This document shows positions 46,233 through 58,980 of a stretch of 64,000 bases of DNA, in pieces. Origin of the DNA: Melampsora larici-populina 98AG31 (taxonomy: Eukaryota; Basidiomycota; Pucciniomycetes; Pucciniales; Melampsoraceae); assembly GCF_000204055.1 (NCBI RefSeq), contig NW_006768765.1:1310385-1374384 (forward strand), written 5' to 3'. Position 1 is the first letter of the stretch. Each line of letters begins with the position of its first letter. Both the position numbers and the translations under genes were made by a program. Below the pieces are notes generated by a model. The model was not told the DNA's origin. It ran no database searches and was given only the letters and a program-made list of their open reading frames with translations.

Positions 46233-47875
46233 TCAGCCAAGACCATCCAAGAGATCAGAGTGAAGCTCAATCAACTTACTCTTCCATATACGTACTTTCC
46301 CATCCGAACCACTCGTACTCAACACCGTTCCTGTTACATTCCATTCACACTTTCCAACCCCTCCTCCACCACTGTTGTCACCATCACTTCCGACTTCCTT
46401 CAAAGGTTTCTTAATCACATGATCTTCTAATTCAGTATCAAGTTCAACTTGCCAATGCATACTAGATTGATTGCTTGGTAATGAATTCAGACTAGATGGT
46501 TTTAATTTCCAAATCCTTGCTCTTCCATCCCGATGACCTGCTGCAATCAAATGATAATCCCTTGCACATGCAGGTGACCAAGCTAAACTTGAGACTGGTG
46601 CTGGTTTTGAAAACTGATGACTCGTTTGGGTTTGTAGATTCGGATTGGATTCGGTGCCAGTCGATTTCACTGCTGAGGTTTGAGGACTTAGGTTTGCAAA
46701 GTTTTCCCATTGAGAATGTGAGGTAAGTTTAATCACTCGAATCAACCCTGATGGACCAGCAGAGACAGCTAGTATATCGCCCCAGTAAGTCTCAGGACAC
46801 CATGTTAAAGACCAACCACCGGATGACTCATTTGTAGTGGCCGCTTGGGTTGTTGGATGATGATTCGAAGAGGTTGCGAGTGAAGACAAGGTAGGAGTAG
46901 GAGTAGCTCGAAGACCAGAGAGAGGACTAGTGAGGGAATTGGATGAAAAGCCATGTTTTTGATGGTTATGACTTGCAGATGTGTCAAATCCTCTGACAGA
47001 GGTAAAAGCTGGATGTTGAGTAAAAGGACCACCACCCACACCAGCGCCAGATGGTACGATTGAATTCAAATGATTAACTGAACTACAGAGAGTAGGAGGT
47101 AAAACGGAAAGATCAAGATCGATGATCATATTCCAACTATCAGATGTGATCGAATTGGACTCTAGACACTCATAAAGACGTAAATGATGATCGGTAGAGA
47201 TAGACGCGAGTTTTAAGCTAGTTTCAGATGGACTAAAAGCCAAATCTCGAACATGACCATAAGAATCGGCCAAGATTGCTTGTTGACGCCATTGAGTGAT
47301 AGGTTCTGATGAAGGTTCGGTACTTGATTTAGATTTTGATGATGGTCCAGTAGAGCCTTTTGGATTTGATGATCGATCATTTCTACGAGTTTCTAATTAG
47401 AAAGATATCATTCAAGATTTAAATCAGATTATATGTTCATAAGTTAATAAAAGACTAATCAAATGAAAAACCAACGTTCTTCCCAAATCCTAATCGTTCC
47501 ATCTGTACCAGAACTAGCCAATAATTCATCATGAGGAGGTTCAGACCAAACGACTTTTAAAATCGGACCTTCATGTGCTGTCCAACTTTGTAAGTTTGGT
47601 AATGATTTCAAATGTTTTTTATTTTTGATTAATTGATCTTCTTCTTGTTGAATATCTTGAGGCCAATTACCAGTTTCAGGATCCGATGAAAGTACATAGA
47701 GATGATGATCTAAAGAAGAAACAGCTATTCGATTACCATGATAATTGAAGTTGAATGAAGAAATTAAATCTGTGTTTGGGATCGGTAGGAAATGAGTTTG
47801 AGCCATTTGAAAGTTGAACTTGAATTGGTTTTGGTGATTTTCAAAATTTACGTGACTTGGAACTTGGAAGTGCAT
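46233..47875 (-). CDS. SEH1: nucleoporin SEH1-like WD40 protein
   Basis: Two exons, 47875-47476 and 47392-46233, give 519 residues. Six WD40 blades can be followed. NFNYHGNRIAVSSLDHHLYV lies at ~40-65, then HEGPILKVVW ... SSGTDGTIRIWEE to 133. VRDLAFSPS...DHHLRLYEC starts near 180, followed by SLTWCPETYWGDILAVS and SLAWSPACARDYHLIAAGHRDGRARIWKL. The last is WNVTGTVLSTSGSDGKVRIWK. The order and the terminal blade match Seh1. Known role: Y-complex (Nup84/107) member of the nuclear pore and part of the SEA/GATOR2 complex in TORC1 control. It is longer than yeast Seh1 (349) owing to Ser/Thr/Asn-rich linkers between blades 2-3 and 3-4. The start lies 115 bp from the divergent reductase gene, implying a shared promoter. 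Confidence 0.88.
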
Positions 47876-47990
47876 TATCTATCAAAACAGTCAATCTATA
47901 ATAATACAGTTCTGAAAATGATGTTTTTGAAAATTCAAACTTTGTGATTGGATGATCGATGCTGTGGAGTGAATCTGGATCATCATCATC
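47876..47990. promoter_or_regulatory. 115-bp bidirectional promoter between SEH1 and the reductase gene
   Basis: The two start codons face away from each other with only 115 bp between them. It includes a CATCATCATCATC run just before the reductase ATG. No specific factor site can be named. Confidence 0.6.
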
Positions 47991-49527
47991 ATGAAGTCGA
48001 ATCCATCAGTATCACCAGTACTATCAAACACGGTCTTCAAAGTATGAAATTTTTGGATGATTACACTTGCTCGTGTACTTGAGAAGACTGCATGACTCAT
48101 TTGTTTCTATCATACCCGTAGGATGATATCTTTCGTGGTAAAGTCTTATTTTGCACAGGTGGTGGAACTGGGATTTGTAAGAAAATGGTAGAAGCAGTCA
48201 TGAGACGTACGTATGTTGAACCAGATCACTAAATCATCATCATGTTCATCGACTGATAGCAACTCAATCTGTCCCACTTTTTAACAGACGGAGCATCTGC
48301 ATTCATCTTTGGTAGACGTGAAGAAGTACTATCAAAAACCTGTGAAGAATTAATCAATTCAACTCAACAGAAATGTTCATTTTCATCTGGAGATGTTCGA
48401 AAGATTGAATCACTTCAATCTGCTGTTGAAAGTTGTATCAAAGAATTTGGTAGAATCGATTTTGTCATTGCTGGTGCAGCTGGAAACTTTTTATCTTCAA
48501 TCGATCAACTTAGTGTGAATGGGTTTAAATCGGTCATTGAAATCGATCTGGTTAGTCGTCTTTCTTTCAAAATTAAGGTCTGAATTGTAGTGCTCATGGT
48601 TGGAGATAATCATTTTTTTAAAGCTTGGAACTTGTGAGTACCGACTTGAACTTCTTATACTGTGTTCAAGTCACTGATTAATATTGGCTTGCCAGATCAC
48701 ACAATGAAGGCGACGTTGCCGTATGTCAAAAAGACAGGCGGAAGTTTTATAAGCGTCTCAGCAACATTACATTACGTCGGTATGTCTAATCTACAGAGCA
48801 ATTCGATCTTCATCATGAACTCTAAAGTATCTAGGCTTATCAATCCGTGCAATCCATCCAAATTCCGTAGGTACTCCTTTTCAAGCCCATGTCTCCGCGG
48901 CCAAAGCTGGTGTAGACGCTTTATCACAGGCAATGGCTGTGGAGTTTGGTCCTTTTGGGATCAGATCTAACGTGATTGCACCAGGTAAGTTGATCTCTCA
49001 AACCCGTTTTGTTGAGCAAACTTATGCATATTGTATATGTTAAGCGGATTGACTCACACTCAGATCTTTAACAGGTCCTATAGCAGATACTGAAGGGTTC
49101 TCGCGACTTTCAACTTCTGAAACTAGGAAAACAATGGCTCAAGGGATCCCTTTACAACGATTTGGTAGTCGAGGTGAACTAGATCACTTCGAATCTCATC
49201 ACAAAACTTCAAAACTCTTCATTTACTTCACTGACTTGATTTCTTGTGAATCTAGATGATATTGGAAACACTACTGTTTTCTTATTCTCGCCAGCTGCTT
49301 CTTTCATCACAGGAACTATCATAGGTCATTATTTCATTACTATCGATGCCATTCTATTGACTATATCTGATCTGGGTTTGAATCTTTTTGTTTTTTTTGG
49401 GGGGGGTATAGTTGTTGATGGTGGAGAAAACCATTTAAGATCGACTACTTCACTTGGATCATATTATCCTAAAACCTTTTTACAAAATGATGGAGAAGAG
49501 TTTTCAAAACTTGTTAGTAAATTATAG
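47991..49527 (+). CDS. SPS19: peroxisomal 2,4-dienoyl-CoA reductase (Sps19/DECR2-like), PTS1
   Basis: Nine exons predicted: 47991-48041, 48122-48206, 48288-48550, 48624-48633, 48696-48779, 48871-48984, 49075-49173, 49256-49324 and 49412-49527, giving 296 residues; every junction stays in frame. An SDR enzyme: VFKDDIFRGKVLFCTGGGTG at the N-terminus (nucleotide-binding TGGGTGI at 29-35), AGAAGNF, SATLHYVGTPFQAHVSAAKAG, RSNVIAPGPIADTEG, and IPLQRFGSRDDIGN. It ends in SKL, a canonical peroxisomal import signal. Known role: NADPH-dependent reduction of 2,4-dienoyl-CoA during beta-oxidation of polyunsaturated fatty acids. Exon 4 is a 10-nt microexon (CTTGGAACTT) that supplies the LGT of DLLGTYHTM. 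The first exon (17 codons) precedes the conserved DD. The start overlaps no other gene. Confidence 0.94.
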
Positions 49528-50332
49528 GTTGATGATATATAATATATAGTAAGTCATCACTTTTTTGTGGAGGAAGATTTTGTATGTACTTGGTGGACGT
49601 TTTTTAACCTACTTAACGTTTTCCCATTTGTCTTCAATCTTGGGATTTTGAACCATCATTACAGAAGTGGGATGTACTCTCTCTCTTTCTGTATAAAGAT
49701 ATCTTCATCCAGCAATAAGTAAGGGGTTTTTATCCAAAAGGACCAAGTCTTTTTTCCGTTTGATCAAAATGTCAATGCCTTCCTTTGAATCATGGTGATG
49801 ATCTGGCATTTGATTTTTTTGGTTCTCTGTACTCTGATACATCCAAGCACGTAGTTTTCAAATGAGAGTCTTTGTATTTCATCTTGTATGTCATTCATTT
49901 TAGTTGTTGTAATGCTTCATGTACTCATATTGATTAAGTATGAAGCCGGAGTTGAGTCACAATTGACGTTTTGAGAAAGCAAAATCTAAAAATTCAGAAG
50001 AAGTCTTGTGAGATCAATGAGCTCTGAATGCTTTATGACTTTCCATCAGAAGTGAACCATCCTGAACCAACCCAAAAAATGAAAGGTCCGATATGGTAGT
50101 CCGAGATATGTGACCCGGGTAGACCCGAGCCAGGGCTGCATCGAGTATAGGGATGTGATGCTTATATGTGGTATGTGTGAATGATCGAAGTTGAAGTTTC
50201 AAATCTGACCACGTGGAAATCCATCAACTTTAAGAACTACCACAAATCAAGAAATCAACTCAAAGAACATTCATATCAAACCGATTCCTAACTCAACCTC
50301 AATCAATCCATCAATCCATCAAACCATCAAAC
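49528..50332. other. intergenic region, no gene supported
   Basis: 3' flank of the reductase and promoter of SPC2. A repeated AATCCATCAATCCATCAAACCATC-type tract lies just before the SPC2 start. Nothing else recognised. Confidence 0.4.
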
Positions 50333-51365
50333 ATGGCAGCATCAAAACGAAAAGGAAAATCATCACTTCCACCTTCTTCACCTTCTAAAGCTTCTGAAAT
50401 CAAACCTGATGCTGATTCAGATCTTGATGAATCAGTTGAATTTGAACAAGAACAAGGTTTGTTGATTCATTCATTCATTGGTTTGATCTATTTCTTTTTT
50501 GGATCATTATCACTTATATGTCCTGAACCATCTTTTTGGTTGTTTGTTATTTATAGTTGTTCCTGTAAAGGTCAATAATGGTTCTATTACCGAATTGAAA
50601 AACGCTCTTGATGATAGTACCAAAGTAAATGATTTCGTTTAAACTAGGGATCAGAAACCGAATTGATGATTTGGTTTTGGTTCTTTTTTTGCTTAGGTAC
50701 ACTTGACTAAAAATCATAATTTTATTGAAGATCATAGTCATGATGATATTAAACTTACTTTAGGATGGGTGAGTAGTTTGTTAGCTGGTGCTGTTAGTTT
50801 TGCTGGATGGCATTATGGATGGGAAAAAACTCAGGGTTATACTCTTTATGTGGTAGTTGTGTAAGTGATTTTTCTTGGCGGGGAAATTCTCAAGATCACC
50901 TGATTCTGCCTTTAAATGATAAGATATTAATCTGCTGGTTTGATTCTTTTTTTGATTGTTGTTTAGGTATTGGATTATTGCAACTATTGCATTGGTACAT
51001 GCTACGTTTGTTCAAAAACAAATTATTTATGTTGGAAGAAGAGCCTCTATGAATGATAAAGTAAGTTTCCTTAAGCCTACTCTTAAATCCCCTCCGGTCC
51101 TTGAAAACTAATTGATTTGTTTTTGATGAATAAATAGTCAACATTTGAACGGATTACGATTTCAACTGAATCTACTAGTTATGATCCGATTTATAAAGTT
51201 AACTTGGATTATGAAATTCCTAAAAAGAATGGAATTAAAAAGTATCAAACCGATTTGAAACCTCATTATAAAGATTTTTTTGATGTCGATGGAACTTTGA
51301 TGGAATCTATTTGGAATTCTTATCTTGATGGAATTTTAAAAACTGCTATTTCGAAAGCTAATTAA
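50333..51365 (+). CDS. SPC2: signal peptidase complex subunit 2
   Basis: Five exons: 50333-50456, 50557-50624, 50697-50860, 50967-51060 and 51138-51365, giving 225 residues, in the range of Spc25-type subunits (178-226). Two adjacent hydrophobic helices form the expected hairpin: LGWVSSLLAGAVSFAGWHYG, then a second built from LYVVVVYWIIATIALVHAT. The cytosolic part has VNNGSITELKNALDD before and a conserved YKVNLDYEIP ... HYKDFFDVDGTL after. Known role: non-catalytic subunit of the ER signal peptidase complex that contacts the translocon. The N-terminus is Lys/Ser-rich and cytosolic. The start at 50333 is the only sensible ATG. Confidence 0.94.
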
Positions 51366-51931
51366 TCTACCCAAACCCCACTTTTCATCTTGATCGGTTG
51401 TTTTCATTGATCCGATTGATTTTTTTTATTAAGCATATTTGAAACTCACTCAGAGTGATTGAGTTTTATATAAATGTTTTTTAGCGTTGGTTTGATTTGA
51501 TTGGCTAGAAAATTGAGCTTTCTTTTTTCATCTTTGAAATATTGAGCTTTTTTTACATTTTGTAACTTTGCAATGAGATCTCTTCTTCTTCACAAAGAGT
51601 GATCAGACGATGCTTGAGATGAGTTGATAAATAGTTGAATCTTTGGTTGGGTTGCAGTGAGATTTGTAGCCTGATAGTAGTGAGGATAGTGAATGTGTTA
51701 TGCAAATTAAAGGTTGTTTTGAGTTTTGTTTTGAAAATTTAGGTTAATTGGTTGGTGTATTACACTTAAGTGAGCTTCGATCTGGATTTGGTTGAAGGTG
51801 GATTTGGATTTTTTGATTTTTTGGAGAAGCAGATCAACTCATCACATCTCATCTCATCAAACACTCACTGACTTCCTCAGCTTAACCAAATCAAATCAAA
51901 TTAAATCAAATCAAAGGAAATCAAGAAAACG
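51366..51931. other. intergenic region, no gene supported
   Basis: Between SPC2 and the glycosyltransferase gene on the same strand. T-rich. An AAATCAAATC repeat lies just upstream of the ATG at 51932. Confidence 0.4.
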
Positions 51932-54900
51932 ATGCCAATCTCACCTTCACCTTCAAGTCCATTACCCTATATCAACGCTCGATCAAATAGTAGTACTGGT
52001 TATGCAACTCCTCAATCTGCTTCACCGGGTCCTTCCTCTACTATCTTCTCTTCTTTACTTAGTCCTCATCCTCCAGATGCAGTCATCGAGAAACATAGAT
52101 TATCATCTGGAAGAAGAGGTTTTGGTTTCTTACGATCTTTAGCTACTCATTTCTCTCCTTATCCAATGGCTTTACCTTTTACTCATCGTCGTTTGATGTT
52201 CCCACTTCCCAATTTCCTTTATCCAAGTTCAAGTTCAAATTTATTAATCCCTCCAAACTATCGATCTAATCATCCTCGACATTCTTCTCATCAAAGGCGT
52301 TCTTCTGATAAACGATCTTATAAACTTACTCTCATCTATGGTTTCATCCTTTTGACGGTCATCTTATTGGCTTTTAGTAAAATTCGATCAGCAATCAGGC
52401 GAAGTACTAGACATATTCCTTTACCTTTTCAAGATCCTTCTACTCTTGTCCTTACTGAAGATGAGATTCGTAGAATATGGGAATGGGAAATCAGTAATGG
52501 TCATTATCCTTCTTCAAGAAGAACTCCCACTCTCGTAGGACTTCATCAGATTCCTAATCCTAGTCTACCACGCAAACCTCCGGAAAATCCTACACCTGTA
52601 TCCGATCCTTCTGAATTCCTATCAAGTTTTGAAGATGATGTTCTGACTCCTCCTATACGATCTTTACAACAAAATCAATTACGTGCTCCTCTATCATTCT
52701 TGGACGATGTGGTCCCAGTTGGACCTAGACGATCTTACCTCAATATCTCGACTCCTAAACCGTTTCATCCCGATCCATCATCGAAATCATCAACACCTTT
52801 ACCTTATCCTCCACGACCGATCTCCAATGCTATCATGGATCTTGATGTCATCATGGACTATTGTGACTTTTCCACAAATCAATATGTTCGAGATTGTTTA
52901 GAGATCCTTCGAATGGGAGGAGGTTTGGATTTGGAAAAACGGGTTAGACGAGGTGATACTCGAAGATGGAGACATATTTACCATGAACAAAATGATGATG
53001 GAACGGTTCGGAAAATCAAACCTCAACTTTCATCAGATACTGAACCAGCAACTCATACGATTGATGAAGAATCTGGTGAACAACTTATTAAAGATCCTTC
53101 TTATCGTCCGATCGACATTTTACAAATGCTCAAATCCGATTCTTATCATTCGAAGCTCAAAAGCCTTCAAGACAAAATGCATTCTGCTGATTCACGTCGT
53201 CGAGCGACTGCTAAGCATCCATCTCATCCTACTTCTGATCCTACTTGTGATTCAGATTATCCTAAAATCTTTCACATCTTTTGGGCTGGTCCTTTTACCG
53301 ATAAACCTTATTTGGCACTCTCCTCATTCCTTTACACTCAAAACCTTGGTTTACATCTTCCATTAGCGCCCAAGAAAAGAAATGCTAAATTATCACCAGC
53401 AGAAGAGGAAGCTTATCTTCGTCGATCTGAGTTTTTGGCGACTACTTGTAGACCTCAGATGTGGGTTTGGATCAATCCAGGTCCAGCTGCATCAATTCCG
53501 AATCCGAACGCAAGACGAGAAATGTTTGATAACTTGAAACAAAACCCATGGAGTGCACCATTTCTTCATGATCGGTTCCGTGAAGTGATCAAGTTTAAGA
53601 TGTGGAATACTACCGAACAACTTGACGGTGTCCCAGAAGTCAGAGATCACTGGCGAGAACTTCCTTTGTTCAATAGTGGAGGTGTTAAATATGGATCTGC
53701 ACCAGTCACGCCTACGCCAAGTGAAAAGCTTCGATCAGGTCATGACGATAAGGCACATGGTCCTAGTGGAAAGGAGACGGTTAAGATTGGGATAGTCGTA
53801 CCAGAAGAAAAGGCTAAACTGGTGGATAAAGACGGAGATGGACATGGTGAAGCGCCAGATGTGGTTGAAGAAGAATTAGGTAGATTTGGAAATCATACTC
53901 GAGGTGAAGCAGCTGTAGCAGAAGACATGACAGTTACTGAACCTGCACCAGTGGTTGAAGGGGAAGAGAAGCCTGTTGCTGACTCACCCACAGCTCCTGT
54001 GGCACCAGCACCTAAGAAATCCGAAGACGAACTCTTTGAACGAGTTGGTTCAACATCCTCCAAAGGTTATGATCGTCTCTCAGTAGTACTATCAGATATG
54101 GCTCGATTTGTATTGTGTCATCGATTTGGTGGAATCTACCTTGATGCAGATACGATCTTGTTACGTGATTGGGAAGAGCTTTGGGGTTGGAGAGGTCAAT
54201 TTGCCTATCGATGGAGTCGACATGAGAAGTATAACACTGCTGTACTTCGATTACATCGACATTCTGCTATTGGTAGTTTCTTATTCAAGACTGCACTTGC
54301 CAATGGATTAGATTTTCATCCGATGACTATCTCTAGGTTAGTGATCCAATACTTTTCTACATCATGATCGATCTTAAAAAACTGATGTTTTGTTTATCTT
54401 GACAGATATACAAAAGACGCTTCTCTTGATGGACTCTTGTTACGTGTACCCGATGCGCTTTTTGATTCAGCATGGTTAAATACAGAATACTATCAAAGAG
54501 ATCGTCCTGCGTTTCCTTACTTTAAACGGTTTGAAGATTTCTTTGATCCGCCTAAAGAGACGGATGCTGGACCAGCTGCGATTGGGTTTGATGGGTTCTT
54601 TAGAGGAGCGTTTAGTTATCATTTTCATAATTTCTGGTGGTGAGTTACTTGGTTCTTACTCGATCTTTTGATACAAATCAGGAAAGTTTGGAATGAATCT
54701 GACTTTGTTTGTGTTTCTTTAGGATTCCATTTGACACCTCACGTAATTGGCCAGACTTAGGTCCACGATTTGCCAAAGGAGAAAAAGAAGCGAGAGTGAA
54801 ATTATTAGCAGCTAAGATGTCAACGGTGAAATATCAACAACAAGAACATCAAAGAAAACAACAAAGTGAATCGAATTCAAATCAAGAGAATAGTAATAGT

Positions 54901-55243
54901 TGGAGTAATAACTTAGGATCAGATGCACGTAGACCGATGAATTATAAAACACGTGAAGAGATTGAAGAAGAATTGATGAAAAGCTTGAAATTAGATGAAG
55001 ATGATGCGGCAGATGATGAAAGGGATTTGGGTTGGGCAACCGTTTTGAAAAGGACATTTGAAGCTTATTTAAGATGTGAACGTCCGAATATGTATGGTGA
55101 ATGGATAGTAAGTATTGATTTCTTCACTTCTTCAATTCGGTTTCTTTCCTTGAGGAGTATAATTTGGGTTTGACTGATATTGGTTTGTTTGATGATTGTT
55201 TTTTTTTTTGAAAAATTAGGATTGGGCTGATCAACATACATAG
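51932..55243 (+). CDS. GT32-type glycosyltransferase (DXD), type II membrane protein
   Basis: Four exons: 51932-54336, 54406-54639, 54723-55107 and 55220-55243, giving 1015 residues. After a ~130-residue Ser/Pro-rich cytosolic tail there is one hydrophobic helix (TLIYGFILLTVILLAFSKI, about 131-153), as in Golgi type II enzymes. The catalytic part starts with YPKIFHIFWAGPF near 442 and contains the donor-binding block FGGIYLDADTILLRDWEELW near 733-752. DADT matches the DXD motif of Och1/GT32 sugar transferases. A long acidic/Pro insertion (~600-700) separates the two. A Gln-rich stretch lies near 920, and the last exon adds just DWADQHT. Probable activity: transfer of a nucleotide sugar in the secretory pathway. 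The acceptor and sugar are unknown. Confidence 0.88.
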
Positions 55244-56152
55244 GAAATACAACGCTCGACTTTTTTTTTTTTGTTAATTTCTTTTTTTTTCCTTTTTTTT
55301 TACAACTTATATAACTTCAATGAACGTTTTTTTCTCCTTTAAGACAGATTTATATATGAACATATTTCAATGAACTGAAATTAACTAAATTGAAATCTCT
55401 TCTCGCGTGCAAAAAAAATCAATCTCTTCATTAACTATCTCTCTATCTCTCTTTTGTTTCTCTTTTCTTTCTTTTCATTTTTCATTTTTCTTCCTTTTTT
55501 TTCTTTTGTTTAATTCTTTTGATCTTTTGAGGGGGGTTTGGTTTGTTGATGATGTGAAACGAAAGGAAGAAAGAATCACCAAAAGAAAAAGATATAGATC
55601 AGATTGTTTTGAAATTTTTATTTTAACTTTTTTTTACTTTTTGTTTTGTTTGCTTAATATTGTGAATGGAATCTTTTTTTTTCTTATCTTTTGAAGATCA
55701 GTTTAATGAATTGATCTAAAGTGAGGGGTTATTTTGTTTGTGTGTATGTGTGTCAGTGTGCATATATGTTGGTTTGTTTTTTGTGTGTTAGATGAATGAA
55801 TGATCAAATGAAGATGAAGATGAATTTGTTTTTTTTGGTTTTTTACTTTTTTTTTACTTTTAATATTCCAAAAAGTTTACAATATAAAAGATTATGATTA
55901 GAGATTATTGTTGGGTTTGTTTGTTGATGATTATGTTCATTTTGGTTTGTGATGTGTCTTTTGCAAAGCAAAAAAAAAGAAAATGTGAAAAGAAAATAGA
56001 AGGAAATATTTTGAGGATTTTAGGTTTTTGAAGTCAGTACATACATATGTTTGTTTTATAGTCAAGAGATGATTGGATTTGTAGTGGGTTTTTCTTAATG
56101 AGCTTGTGGGTTTTGGGTTATGTTTGGGATAATGTAAAGATTTTTGAAATGG

Positions 56153-56181
56153 AGAATGAGAATGAGAATGAGAATGAGAAA
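56153..56181. repeat. GAGAAT hexamer microsatellite
   Basis: About four to five units of GAGAAT in tandem. A simple repeat with no gene. Confidence 0.8.
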
Positions 56182-57006
56182 GATCAAAATTGAACAAAAT
56201 TTAAAGAGTATAACTTTAAGGAAGATAGGTTGTATCTTTTGATTTGTGAACTTTGTTCCAATTGAAGTCATATGAGATAGTCATTTGTATGGACCATGTC
56301 TTTTGATTTTGTGGTTGGCTCAACATGATAAGGATCATGGATAACAAGCTTTTTTTAGCCAAACTACATAAAGAGAATTGACGTGATTGTCAACCTTTGT
56401 TGCCTTGATCAAGCATTGTTAAACAGTGCTTGTTGTTGTGTTTTCCCCCTTCTAACCACAGCTGATGCTCTATGTCCTCTGTTATAAGTATCAAACCTTT
56501 TCAATCCAGGCTTGATAGTTTGTCTCTCTCTGTGTCTCTCTAGATACTTGTTTCATCTATCAAGTCCTGTTTCATGATGAGTTCAGTATGTTACTGTACC
56601 TCTCTTTTACAAAAAATCCTGACTTGGTGTCTCTATCTCTATCCTATACCTCTGACTTTTGATCTTTGGTCTGACTATTTGATGTGACCTTGATTACCAA
56701 TTAATTGTTTTCTTCAATAAACTTTTATAAACCAAAAGACTGTTTCTTAGATCTCTTGCCTCTTGGATTTTCTTTTGAAATAGTTTTGTTCACTTTTTCG
56801 GGGGTGTTTTCTCTATACTATGTTAAGAGTTTACAAACCTACAACCCAAGACAGGATCCCACTATTTAGCAACCCCAGGGAAAACCAATGTCAAAAACCC
56901 ATGAAAACCCATCATTTTTTTCCTGGTTTTTTGACAGGTGTTTTTACATGGGTTGAAGTTGGCTAGATCTGATCACCCGTTTGTTAAAAAAATGAGTTTG
57001 ATACAA

Positions 57007-57170
57007 TAGCCGCGTTCAAACTTAACCCGGTTGACACAAAAACCCGGTTACCCAGTTGCTTTTCTGGTGGTAACTTTGTGTATCCATTGACAGTTCTTGA
57101 CAGCTTCCAGCCAAAAAGTCCACCGGGTCAACTGGGTTTTTTGAAACCGGGTCAGGTTTGAACACGGCTA
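57007..57170. mobile_element. 164-bp MITE-like element
   Basis: The ends TAGCCGCGTTCAAAC and GTTTGAACACGGCTA are inverted with one change. Subterminal AACCCGGTT and AACCGGG blocks also pair. A target duplication of TAA type is possible but imperfect. Non-coding. Confidence 0.75.
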
Positions 57171-57639
57171 ATGGACTCAACTACCCCTTCCTTGCCAATG
57201 CAACAACACATCCAAATCTTTCCACAAATCAATCCCACACCTGCATCAACTCTGACTCTGTCAAACTTTGTTCAACCTGTTCAAAATCATTCAATTTCAA
57301 TTGGCACAAACATGGCGGGATCTCAGCTTAATTTATCCTTGACCTCTTTTGCAATCCCAACTCTTCCCCCAATAGATTGGGCACATCTTCAATAAATTTT
57401 CACCTCCTCCATTCCACCATCAGCCAAGCAGCCTGAACCCTCTATCTATATTACAGCTACCCCTGATCCACCTAAGAGGCAACAAGGACAACCTCAAAAA
57501 GCACCAGCAGTGCTACCTTATCAAAAGCCATTTGAGCATCTCAACCCAAGTCTGATACTCAAAATGAGACTACATGGGATTCTCAACATGATGCTCAAAA
57601 TTATGAGGATGAAGACACGGACAGCACCAAATCTAGGAA

Positions 57640-58700
57640 ATGTCGGCTCAGCCTTGAAAGTGATGGTAAGTCTGAATTAGATCTCATTGCTGAATGGTTC
57701 AAGGTGTTTGAGAACTACAATGCTTGGAAAAAGCAACAGAAGAATATTGTTTGTAAGACAGTCACTACTTTACTTGTTTCAACAGGGCATCCAGAAAGAC
57801 GAGGTTGGGAGTATAAAAAGAAAGTAAGTGTGCTGTTTGTATGTGACTGTGTTATGATTTGTCCTAACTTTTCATTGTCATAGGCAGATTGGAATCCTTG
57901 AAAGAAGGTTCCAAGAAGTTGATAGTCTCCAAAAAGTGACTGGGGAAGACAATCAGGATGCAGACATTGAGTTCACTGTTCCAAAGGCCAAGCTTGCTGT
58001 ACTCAAATGGAGTAAGAGGAGGTGTGAGGAATATGAAGAAGGAGGGGAAAGTATTCAGGGTACATCACATGTGTCACAGTGGAACTTTGCTTGATCTACA
58101 CTGACTGACTACCTTTCTCCAGATGGAGCCAGTACTTCAAGATCAATCATCTGCCAGCCATTTGACCTCCAGATGCTTACTAGGTGAACAAATGTAGTGC
58201 TTGACTTCTCTCACAAAATTTCACAAAGACAAACCATCTCAAAGTCCAAATGAAAACACCATGGCTTGCACACGGTAAGCGATGCCACCTCACCATCTTT
58301 TGCTGTACTGAAGTTTCTCCCCAGAAAAGAAGAAGAAGAACAGAGCAAGAACTGTGCTACAAAATTCCAAGACAAACCGGCTCCAGCTTTACCAAAGAAA
58401 TTTTCAGGATGATGACCACTAATCGAGCTTCAGAATTGGCTTCAAAAGAAAACAACACAATCTCAAAAATGAATGTGGAGCTGTGAATCACTCATGGCAA
58501 GATGGTTGTGGAACTTATCAATGGAAACATGGACCCACCCACAGCAGGGGACCTGGATTTATGTTTATTACCAGATGTCCAGAATTCTCAATCACCAAAT
58601 CAGATATCAGATTCTCAGGCCTCTGGAACAGCTTTTCAATCACATGTCCCCCAAAGTGACCAAGTAGGAAATAAAATTGAACTTTTGTCATCAAAGACAT
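57640..58700 (+). pseudogene. decayed Myb/SANT-like protein of a Harbinger-type element
   Basis: From 57.66 kb the frame reads ELDLIAEWFKVFENYNAW ... TTLLVSTGHPERR, resembling the Myb/SANT-like DNA-binding domain that accompanies PIF/Harbinger transposases in fungi. A possible intron follows (GTAAGT at 57.82 kb, AG near 57.88 kb). The continuation (QKVTGEDNQDADIEFTVPKA) is soon broken. A basic KRRRR patch and acidic stretches at 58.3-58.6 kb may be its tail. No complete reading is possible. Confidence 0.45.
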
Positions 58701-58980
58701 ATCACAATTGATCTGATTTGATTCATGCTCTTTCTGCTTCAGAAGGGTTTTGACCACATTGGCCTCTTATGTGCTTTTGGAACAAACATATTTGTGTTCC
58801 TTCTCTGAATCCGTTCAATCCAATCAAATTAAATTTAAAAAAATTTGCTGCTTTTCTATCTGATATATTCTGACATAAAACAGTCTTAAAAATCGAAAGG
58901 CTGCATGTGATATACTTCTTTTGGTCAACTTTGACGCTATCTTAAAAATCAAAACACAAAGTTTATCTGTGATATGCACT

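Noticed and set aside
55407..55694. Plus-strand frame rich in Phe/Ser/Leu
   Set aside because: It is produced by a poly-T/CT tract downstream of the glycosyltransferase gene; no coding signal.
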